Source: Acidobacteriota bacterium
GTDB taxonomy: Bacteria; Acidobacteriota; Vicinamibacteria; Marinacidobacterales; Marinacidobacteraceae
DNA: 64,000 bases
Assembly: GCA_009835985.1 (NCBI GenBank)
Contig: VXWI01000034.1
Span: 1 to 64,000 of the forward strand
Direction of reading: 5' to 3'
In this document: positions 9,674 to 16,049 of the stretch, one piece after another
Layout: each line of letters opens with the position of its first letter
Position numbering within the stretch: position 1 is the first letter of the stretch
Notes under the pieces: generated by a model
What the model was told of the DNA's origin: nothing
The model's input: the letters and a program-made list of their open reading frames with translations, nothing else
Database searches by the model: none
Made by a program: the position numbers and the translations under genes

Positions 9674-10279
9674 GTGCTCCGGGTCGGGCTGACCGGCGGA
9701 ATCGCGTCGGGAAAGACGACGGTCCGGCGGGTGTTCGAGCGCGCCGGTATTCCGATGCTCGACGCCGATGCCCTGACCCACGAACTCTTCGCCCCGGGCG
9801 GGGAGCTCGTGGAGGAGATCGCCGCTCACTTCGGGAGCGAGGTGGTCGACCCGGAGGGCGGGATCGACCGGAAGACCCTCGGCGCGCGCGTCTTCGCGGA
9901 CCCGGGCGAGCGCGAATGGCTGAACGGCGTCGTCCATCCCCGGATCTGGCAGCGGATCGAGACGTTCTTGGAACACCGCGAAGCGGAAGGGCGGCGGGTT
10001 GCCGGAGTCGAAGCCGCGCTCATGGTGGAGACCGGAAGCGCCGCCAACTACGACCGATTGGTCGTCGTGGTCTGCCGTCCTGAACAGCAGTTCGAGCGCC
10101 TTGCCGCGCGGTCCGGAATGAGCCCCGAGGAGGCGCGCCTGCGGCTCGCCGCCCAGATGGATCCGCTGGAGAAGGCCCGCCACGCCGACGACCTGGTGGA
10201 TGCATCGGGAACCCTGGACGAGACGGAGGCGGCGGCCGCCGCGATCGCGCGGGCCCTCTTCGCCCGCGGCGGCTCCTGA
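9674..10279 (+). CDS. coaE: Dephospho-CoA kinase
   Basis: Last step of coenzyme A synthesis: phosphorylates the 3'-OH of dephospho-CoA. Starts GTG with RVGLTGGIASGKTT (P-loop, residues 3-16), followed by the DADALTHELF acceptor-binding segment and the lid motif RLAARSGMSPEEARLRLAAQM. 201 residues, normal. It lies 10 bp after folD. Its TGA is immediately followed by the reverse-strand stop of kdsC (shared TGATCA), a zero-gap convergent arrangement seen again at 61469-61474. Confidence 0.93.
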   Translation: MLRVGLTGGIASGKTTVRRVFERAGIPMLDADALTHELFAPGGELVEEIAAHFGSEVVDPEGGIDRKTLGARVFADPGEREWLNGVVHPRIWQRIETFLEHREAEGRRVAGVEAALMVETGSAANYDRLVVVVCRPEQQFERLAARSGMSPEEARLRLAAQMDPLEKARHADDLVDASGTLDETEAAAAAIARALFARGGS

Positions 10280-10870
10280 TCAGCCCCAGAACCGGTACAG
10301 CGCGGCGTCGAGCTGTCCGCGAGCTTCCAGGATGCGCTCGATGACCTGGCGGACGGCTCCCCGCCCTCCCGGGGCGTCGGCGACGAAGTGCACGCAGGCG
10401 AGCACCGCGGGGTGGGCGTCGGCGGGAGCGGCGGCGAAACCGGCCTTCCGGAGCGCGGGCAGGTCCTGCACGTCGTCGCCCACGAAGGCGACCTGCTCGG
10501 GCAGGAGTCCGAAGGTGGCGCAGGCCTCGTCGAAAGCGGGACCCTTGTCGAAGCAGCCTTCGCGAAGGTAGTCGAGCGACAGTTCCGCGGCGCGCCCTCG
10601 CACGGCGCCGGACCGGCGGCCGGTCACGAAGCCCAGGCGCAGGCCGCTTTTTTTCGCCATGACGAGGCCCAGGCCGTCCCGGGAGTGGAAGCGCTTTCGC
10701 TCGGGAACCCCAGCGTCCTCGTTACCCGGCTCGAAGGTGCCGTCGGTCAGGACGCCGTCCACGTCCAGCAGGATCGCCTCGATGGCGGCGGCTCGCCGGG
10801 AGGCCGGATCGCCCGCCCGCCCCGTGGCCTGCCGGGCGGCGGTGGAACCGCCGGAGTCCTCGCGAGGCAC
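10280..10870 (-). CDS. kdsC: HAD-family 3-deoxy-D-manno-octulosonate 8-phosphate phosphatase (KdsC-like)
   Basis: Removes phosphate from KDO-8-P on the way to the inner-core sugar of LPS. HAD motif I is LLDVDGVLTDG (Asp36, Asp38), motif II is GFVTGRRSG, and motifs III/IV are KGPAFDEACATFGLLPEQVAFVGDDVQDLPAL. No cap domain, as in KdsC. 196 residues with a non-conserved N-terminal tail of about 28 residues. The neighbouring pyrG is the classic kds/pyrG association in Gram-negative genomes; the gap to pyrG is 26 bp, so they are likely co-transcribed. It implies an LPS-bearing outer membrane. Confidence 0.87.
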   Translation of the reverse strand: MPREDSGGSTAARQATGRAGDPASRRAAAIEAILLDVDGVLTDGTFEPGNEDAGVPERKRFHSRDGLGLVMAKKSGLRLGFVTGRRSGAVRGRAAELSLDYLREGCFDKGPAFDEACATFGLLPEQVAFVGDDVQDLPALRKAGFAAAPADAHPAVLACVHFVADAPGGRGAVRQVIERILEARGQLDAALYRFWG

Positions 10871-10896
10871 GGGGTACCGGCAGTCCCGGCGCCGGA

Positions 10897-12561
10897 TCAG
10901 CCGGCGGAAACGGCTTCCGCCGGTGCCGGGAGCGGGGTGCCCCCGCGCTGCTCCCGTTTCTCCAGGGCAGCCCCGACGAAGTCACTGAAGAGGGGATGCG
11001 GGCGCAGCGGGTTCGACTGAAACTCCGGATGGAACTGAACGGCCAGGAACCACGGATGGTCGGGAATCTCGGCAATCTCGTAGAAGCCGTCTTCGGTGAA
11101 GCCGGAGAACTTCATTCCCCGCGACTCCACGAGTTCCGTGTAACCCCGTTCGAACTCGTACCGGTGCCGATGGCGTTCGCTGATCCTGGTGCTGCCGTAG
11201 GTGCGCGCGGCGAGCGAACCCTCCCGGAGAAGGCAGGTCACGGCCCCCACGCGCATGGTTCCACCCATCGGTTCCACGCCTTCGAGATTCCGCAGCAACT
11301 GGAAGACCTGGTGCTCCGCATCCGGGTCGAGTTCCTGGGTGCTCGCCCCGGCGAGTCCGCATTCGGAGCGCGCGAACTCCACCACCGCCCACTGGAATCC
11401 GTAACAGATTCCGAAGAACGGCACGCGATCGACGCGGGCCCGGCCGGCGGCCAGCGCCATCCCTTCGGTTCCCCGCGATCCGAAACCGCCGGGCACCAGA
11501 ATGCCGTCGCAGTCGTCGAGTTGGGAGAGGTCGCCATCCTGGAGGCTCTCGGCTTCCACCCAGCGGATCTCGACGCGGGCGTCATGGGGAACTCCGCCGT
11601 GCACGAGGGCCTCGCTGAGGCTCTTGTAGGAGTCTTCGAGTTCGACGTACTTGCCGACCACCCCGATCCGGACATCCCGGGAACCGGTCCTGAGACGCCG
11701 GACCAGGTCCTTCCAGTCTGTCAGGTTCCGTTCCCGGGACGGGAGCTGGAAGTGCTCGAGGATACGGCTGTCCACGCCCTCGGCAGCCAGGTTGAGGGGA
11801 ACCTCGTACACGGATCGCGCGTCCACCGCGGTGAAGACGGCGTCCGAAGCGACCGAGGTGTGGAGCCCGATCTTGGCCTTGACCTCGGCGGGCAGACCCT
11901 CCCTGGCACGGCAGAGCAGCACGTCGGGCTGGATTCCGATCGCCCGCAATTCCCGGACGCTGTGCTGGGTGGGTTTGGTCTTGTATTCGCCGGCGGTGGC
12001 GATCATCGGGACCAGCGTCAGGTGCAGGAAACAGACGCGGGACGGGCCCACGTCGAGCCGGAACTGCCGCGCCGCCTCGAGAAAGGGCTGCCCCTCGATG
12101 TCACCGACGGTTCCCCCGATCTCGACGATGACCACGTCGGCATCGCCGGCGACCGCGATCAGGCGGCGCTTGATCTCGTCGGTCACGTGGGGAATGACCT
12201 GGACCGTGGCTCCCAGGTATCCGCCCTTCCGTTCCCGCTCGATCACGGTCTCGTAGATCTGGCCGCTCGTGACGTTCGAGAGCGCGGAGAACGCGTTGCC
12301 GGTAAAGCGCTCGTAGTGACCCACGTCGAGGTCCGTCTCGGCGCCGTCGTGGGTCACGAAGACCTCGCCGTGCTGGTACGGGCTCATCGTGCCCGGATCC
12401 ACGTTCAGATACGGGTCGAACTTGAGGAAGGTGACCGAGTATCCCTGCGACTTCAGCAGGCGCCCGACGGAGGCGGATGCGATGCCTTTCCCCAGCGAGG
12501 AGATCACCCCGCCCGTGACGAAGAGAAAGCGCGTCTTGGCGGGGAGAGAGGGGAGGCTCAA
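10897..12561 (-). CDS. pyrG: CTP synthase
   Basis: Aminates UTP to CTP using glutamine-derived ammonia. The N-terminal synthase domain begins FLFVTGGVISSLGKG with the ATP loop, then SPYQHGEVFVTHDGAETDLDVGHYERF (metal/UTP site) and GEYKTKPTQHSV. The C-terminal class-I glutaminase domain has GILVPGGFGSRG, FFGICYGFQ with the nucleophilic Cys, and the VQFHPEF His/Glu. The nucleophile elbow reads GICYGFQ instead of the more common GICLGMQ, which should not affect catalysis. 554 residues, full length. First gene of a pyrG-kdsC pair. Confidence 0.96.
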   Translation of the reverse strand: MSLPSLPAKTRFLFVTGGVISSLGKGIASASVGRLLKSQGYSVTFLKFDPYLNVDPGTMSPYQHGEVFVTHDGAETDLDVGHYERFTGNAFSALSNVTSGQIYETVIERERKGGYLGATVQVIPHVTDEIKRRLIAVAGDADVVIVEIGGTVGDIEGQPFLEAARQFRLDVGPSRVCFLHLTLVPMIATAGEYKTKPTQHSVRELRAIGIQPDVLLCRAREGLPAEVKAKIGLHTSVASDAVFTAVDARSVYEVPLNLAAEGVDSRILEHFQLPSRERNLTDWKDLVRRLRTGSRDVRIGVVGKYVELEDSYKSLSEALVHGGVPHDARVEIRWVEAESLQDGDLSQLDDCDGILVPGGFGSRGTEGMALAAGRARVDRVPFFGICYGFQWAVVEFARSECGLAGASTQELDPDAEHQVFQLLRNLEGVEPMGGTMRVGAVTCLLREGSLAARTYGSTRISERHRHRYEFERGYTELVESRGMKFSGFTEDGFYEIAEIPDHPWFLAVQFHPEFQSNPLRPHPLFSDFVGAALEKREQRGGTPLPAPAEAVSAG

Positions 12562-12715
12562 AGTGTCGCCGCCCGGTCCCGGATGCCCGCCATGCGGGAC
12601 ACGAGTGTACCAGAGGCCGAAGGGGCAGGGTGACGCGGCACCAGGGGCGCGCAGGCAGCACGGGTGCGGCAGGACTGAATCGCGGGCCGGGAATCAGCCG
12701 CCGGCCGGACTGGGG

Positions 12716-13990
12716 TCAGCAGCCGAGCCCCTGGGACATCTGGGCGTAGCTGGTGAGAGGGACCGCGCACATCCGGCCCCAGTCCGCCCTGTCGATGACG
12801 GGCCGGTTCAGCAGTTCGATCATCTCGTCGAATCTGCCGAGCGCGGCGCAACCCACCGCTTCGGGATCCGCTCCCTGACGGTGCTTCGGCCAGGCCCGGT
12901 CACGGGCGTAGCGCCAGAACGGGGTGTCGTACCGGGAACCACAGGAATAGTGCCAGCCGACGAACAGGCCGTAGCGGAGCATGTTGTCGACGAGAAAGCG
13001 GTTGACCACCGGCGCATCGCGCTCGAGATGCTCGGCCGGACGGTTGAGGCGCGTCTGAAGGACCATGCCGATCTGGAACTGGGCGGACACGATCGCAGTG
13101 GCTTCGAGCGGCTCCATGAAGGCCGCCCGGTTCCCGATGCGGGCCACCGCTCCGTCGTAGATCTCACGGTGGACGAAGTTGGGAAACGGGATGACCGCGC
13201 GTTGCTCGAATTCCGGCACGCCATCGGCCTGGAGGAACGTATCGAAATCCGCTTCGACCTCGGCGAGTCTGGATACGTCGCGGTTGAAGATGTACCCGTA
13301 GGACGTGTGCGCCACGAGTGGGATGACGAAGATCCAGCCGTGCGGACGCGCCACCGCGCGGGTATAGGTGTGCTGCAGCACCGGACCGTCCCGCCCGTCG
13401 CTGATGATTGCCGGACAGCGGCGGATCACGGCGGTGTCGGTGGGGACGAACGAAATGTGGATGTGCCGGGCAGGGTCGATTTCGCCAGGAAACCCACGCG
13501 CATCGAAGACGAGGTCGTAGCGCTCCGGGGCGCGGCCCTCGAATTCCACTTCGGCGCCACCGTCCACCCGGTTGATCCGAAGCACTTTCGCGTCCACGTG
13601 GCGCGCGCGGGTGCTTTCGTGCAGCAGATCCGCCATCAGGTCGGCGGACAGGTGGTAGGCGTAGGAGACCTGCTGCGGCGTGAAATAGTGGGTGAAGTCC
13701 CGATTGCGCCGGCCCCAACCCTCGAAGGCGACGCCGTACTTGCGCGTTCCTTTCAGGCGCCGCTGGACGGTTTCGTGGGGCAGGTCCGTCAGTTCCTGCA
13801 GGTGCTCAACCAGACTCGGCCAACTGCCTTCACCGACCCCGATGACGGGAATACGCGAGTCGTAGATGTGATCCAGCTCGTGGTCGCCGCCGGGGTGAAG
13901 GCGCGTCACGCCGGCGGCCGCGAGCGACCCTGCGGTTCCTCGACCGACAACGGCGATCTTCCGCAGGGACTTACTGCCCGGTTGGATCAC
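12716..13990 (-). CDS. Flavin-dependent tryptophan halogenase family protein (RiPP-associated)
   Basis: FADH2-dependent halogenase family, using HOBr/HOCl made at flavin and delivered by a lysine. Visible features: GRGTAG (residues 16-21) FAD loop, VGEGSWPSL (52-60), KYGVAFEGW with the expected catalytic Lys84, HGWIFVIPL (218-225) at the WxWxIP position but with Phe for the second Trp, and FMEPLEATAI with Glu293 near the active site. 424 residues, about 100 shorter than free-tryptophan halogenases such as PrnA. GTG start. It lies 271 bp from the divergent precursor peptide, whose last residue is Trp. Inference: a peptidyl-tryptophan halogenase, possibly a brominase as reported from memory for sponge proteusin clusters. 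Activity and halide are not decidable here. Confidence 0.78.
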   Translation of the reverse strand: MIQPGSKSLRKIAVVGRGTAGSLAAAGVTRLHPGGDHELDHIYDSRIPVIGVGEGSWPSLVEHLQELTDLPHETVQRRLKGTRKYGVAFEGWGRRNRDFTHYFTPQQVSYAYHLSADLMADLLHESTRARHVDAKVLRINRVDGGAEVEFEGRAPERYDLVFDARGFPGEIDPARHIHISFVPTDTAVIRRCPAIISDGRDGPVLQHTYTRAVARPHGWIFVIPLVAHTSYGYIFNRDVSRLAEVEADFDTFLQADGVPEFEQRAVIPFPNFVHREIYDGAVARIGNRAAFMEPLEATAIVSAQFQIGMVLQTRLNRPAEHLERDAPVVNRFLVDNMLRYGLFVGWHYSCGSRYDTPFWRYARDRAWPKHRQGADPEAVGCAALGRFDEMIELLNRPVIDRADWGRMCAVPLTSYAQMSQGLGC

Positions 13991-14075
13991 CCTCTACGAC
14001 TCTGGCAGCTACCGGTCGCCTATCCTCGCCCGGTATTCCTGATGGCGCCGTGTGCAGCACAAGCCGGCGCGATCC

Positions 14076-14116
14076 TAACAGCCTGCGACGAGAGTGGCGT
14101 GGGTACCGAGACTCCC
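14076..14116. repeat. Partial inverted-repeat element (solo end)
   Basis: TAACAGCCTGCGACGAG... to ...GTACCGAGACTCCC aligns without gaps to the reverse complement of the right end of copy 1 (6607-6647), about 30 of 41 positions, with GGTACCGAGAC shared in the inner part. No core follows. It lies between the halogenase start and the precursor promoter. Confidence 0.5.
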
Positions 14117-14174
14117 GGAATCCCGCCGCGCGTAAGCGCCTGGCACGGAAGCCGATGGATCTACGCCCACTAAG

Positions 14175-14255
14175 TTGACCTTGTGAGACAACCATGGTAC
14201 ATTTCGCACATTGTGTTGACGTTCGTGAGTGTTCGTCACGCCCAACCAAGGAGGT
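14175..14255 (+). promoter_or_regulatory. Promoter and ribosome binding site of the NHLP precursor gene
   Basis: TTGACC (14175-14180) and TACATT (14198-14203) are separated by 17 nt, a good sigma-70-type pair and more AT-rich than its surroundings. A strong Shine-Dalgarno AAGGAGG (14249-14255) sits 6 nt before the ATG at 14262. This gives an untranslated leader of about 50 nt and suggests high expression of the precursor from its own promoter. Confidence 0.6.
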
Positions 14256-14261
14256 AACACC

Positions 14262-14513
14262 ATGCGAAGCGGCGACGAGATGTTGCAGCAGATTGTCGAG
14301 AAGTCGGCCCTTGACTCGGATTTCCGAAGTCAACTTCTCGCGGACCCGAAGGGCACCATCAGTGCGGAATTGGGCATCACGATTCCGGATTCGATGACCA
14401 TCAAGGTCCACGAGAGCGATATGCAGACGGTGCATCTCGCACTGCCCCCGGATCCGAACATCACCGAGGAGCAGCTGGAAGCCATCTCGGCTGGCCTTTG
14501 CTGCTGCTGGTAG
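14262..14513 (+). CDS. NHLP (nitrile hydratase leader peptide) family RiPP precursor with LCCCW tail
   Basis: 83 residues. Residues 5-66 form a nitrile-hydratase-alpha-like leader (DSDFRSQLL, AELGI, IKVHE, HLALPPDP), the hallmark of proteusin/NHLP precursors. The C-terminus is EAISAG followed by Leu79-Cys80-Cys81-Cys82-Trp83. An Ala-Gly at 77-78 is a likely C39 peptidase site, which would leave a five-residue core. Three adjacent Cys suit the YcaO cyclodehydratase and the terminal Trp suits the halogenase next door. ATG 14262 is chosen over an upstream GTG because of the perfect Shine-Dalgarno. Encoded on the strand opposite to all its processing genes. The leader aligns gap-free with the N-terminus of the toroid protein (18363-19661). 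The family is clear; the product is inferred. Confidence 0.9.
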   Translation: MRSGDEMLQQIVEKSALDSDFRSQLLADPKGTISAELGITIPDSMTIKVHESDMQTVHLALPPDPNITEEQLEAISAGLCCCW

Positions 14514-14556
14514 GTTCGACAGCCGGCAGATAGCCGGCCCCGAATCCTGGTCACCA

Positions 14557-14635
14557 GATACGGACGCATCCGTATCCATGTGATTAGGGGTTCGATCCCG
14601 GTCGAAGACACCCCGCCTCGTTCGGGGGCGGGGTG
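14557..14635 (+). terminator. Hairpin series downstream of the precursor gene
   Basis: Three inverted repeats follow the stop. 14557-14576 has 8-bp arms GATACGGA / TCCGTATC with a CGCA loop. 14591-14606 has 5-bp arms (TTCGA / TCGAA). 14609-14635 has CACCCCGCC / GGCGGGGTG, a 9-bp GC stem with a 9-nt loop. No clear T-run follows the last stem, so it may stabilise the mRNA 3' end rather than terminate intrinsically. Confidence 0.5.
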
Positions 14636-14697
14636 GTGTGTGCTTGCCGGGTCTTCACCGGCGTCCTGAGGTCGGCCGTGCGTTGTGCGTTCCCGCT

Positions 14698-15816
14698 CTA
14701 GGAGGAAACTGCGCCGGAAAGCACCATGAACACATAGGCTTTGGCCTGGCGAAGCCGGCCTCCCGAGATGACCAGTTTGATGTGATGGATCCCGCGTAGC
14801 AGGACGTAACGCCCCGACTTCGCAAACAGGGTTGTCGGTGTCGAGACCCAGCCGGCAAGCGCGGCAACCTTTGCCGAAACCACGAGGTCCTCGTTGTCGA
14901 GGGCGCCCAGGAACGGTTGCCAATCGGTGAGGCCGTCGAGCCAGTACCGAGAGTTCTTCGTGTACCGCTGCTTGACGATGAGCGTCAGTCCGAGCGTCGG
15001 ACCGACACCGTCTTCCACCACGTCGATGTTCACGCCGCTTCTCACGACCTGCGCCCGTTCCTTGAAACGGGAAATCACGGCGTGGACGGCCGCAAGCTCA
15101 CCCGGCCAACCCGTGTCTTCAAGGTACGAACTTACTTCGCGCTCGGACGTGAAGCCCATGACCGCGAGGCGGATCGCCCGCGAGCGGGAGGGAAACACCC
15201 CGAATGAATCCATGCGCGTGTCTGCCGGCTGCGCGAGGTAGGCCCGTTCGACGTTCCTCCGCTCGGCGCCGGTCAGGTCCCAGCCTACGCAGGCGGCGAG
15301 AGCGTCCACCACCAGACCGGCATCGTTTACCTGACCGCGGGCGCCGAGGATCGGGCGTTCCCCGGGCCGCAGGAACATCCCGGGCAGTGCGCCCTCGTCG
15401 TGCCGCGCCGGACCGATGTCGTATTCCAGCATCAACTTACGGCCGACGATTTCGCGGAGCGGCGAGTCCTCGGCATCCATCCGGCGGAACAGCCGCTCAA
15501 TCACTCTCGCGGTCTCATCCGGCTTCCCGCCCCGGGCGCGCTCGAAGAAGAAGGCCGCCGTTCTGGTTCCGCTCGCCAGGGAGACCCCCAGGTCCGCCCT
15601 CGGGGCCTCGGTATGCAGCGGGAGTTCAAAACCGAAGGGAAGCGCTCCCATGGTGATCGGCAGCTGGCCAGCGCGCTCGAGGATGAGTTCCCATTCCCGA
15701 TCGCCGATGAGAACCGGGGAAATCCGGTCTCGGAAGTGCCGGAGCAGGTCACTCAGGGCGCCGCCTTCCACGGCGAGGCGCTCCTCGGTCAGCGTGACCG
15801 TCCGGTCAAGGTCCAT
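14698..15816 (-). CDS. Unknown protein of the RiPP locus
   Basis: I do not recognise this 372-residue protein. It has no signal peptide, no clear transmembrane segment and no classic nucleotide- or metal-binding motif. It reads as a soluble alpha/beta protein. Conserved-looking stretches are DLGVSLASGTRTAAFFFERARGG (about 75-97; alternating strand pattern), VGWDLTGAERRNVERAY, FPSRSRAIRLAVMGF and GPTLGLTLIVKQRY. The N-terminal TVTLTEERLAVEGGALSDLL suggests a defined small domain. Location between the precursor and the YcaO gene, flanked by repeat elements, suggests a maturation or immunity role. A modifying transferase is only a guess. Start ATG 15816 lies just inside repeat copy 2. Confidence 0.7.
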   Translation of the reverse strand: MDLDRTVTLTEERLAVEGGALSDLLRHFRDRISPVLIGDREWELILERAGQLPITMGALPFGFELPLHTEAPRADLGVSLASGTRTAAFFFERARGGKPDETARVIERLFRRMDAEDSPLREIVGRKLMLEYDIGPARHDEGALPGMFLRPGERPILGARGQVNDAGLVVDALAACVGWDLTGAERRNVERAYLAQPADTRMDSFGVFPSRSRAIRLAVMGFTSEREVSSYLEDTGWPGELAAVHAVISRFKERAQVVRSGVNIDVVEDGVGPTLGLTLIVKQRYTKNSRYWLDGLTDWQPFLGALDNEDLVVSAKVAALAGWVSTPTTLFAKSGRYVLLRGIHHIKLVISGGRLRQAKAYVFMVLSGAVSS

Positions 15817-15827
15817 GTGCTCTCCTT

Positions 15828-16046
15828 AACAGCCTGTGGTGGAACTGGCGTGCGCATCGGCCCCCCACCGGGAGAACTGGTGCCCGCTGGGCCTCGCTGA
15901 CAAGGCGCGCGAGGGAGGAATACCGGGTGTATTTCGACCGAAGCGCAACGATGAGCGAGCCGTAGGCGAGCGGCCAGTTCTCCCGGTGGGGGCCAGCGGG
16001 GATTCAGCCGGCGTCGAATGCCGCGTCAGTTTCACCACAGGCTGTT
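15828..16046. repeat. Inverted-repeat element, copy 2 (inside the RiPP locus)
   Basis: 219 bp with terminal inverted repeats AACAGCCTGTGGTG (left) and its complement ending CACCACAGGCTGTT (right). A second, internal pair of perfect 17-bp arms lies at 15864-15880 and 15974-15990 (CCCACCGGGAGAACTGG and complement). The core is reversed relative to copy 1 and nearly identical to it. It fills the whole gap between the unknown protein and the YcaO gene. Confidence 0.87.
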
Positions 16047-16049
16047 CAC

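Noticed and set aside
14585-14610. GGTTCGATCCC resembling a tRNA T-arm after the precursor gene
   Set aside because: The flanking bases do not form the five-pair T stem, and no acceptor, D or anticodon arms can be drawn upstream. Treated as a small hairpin.
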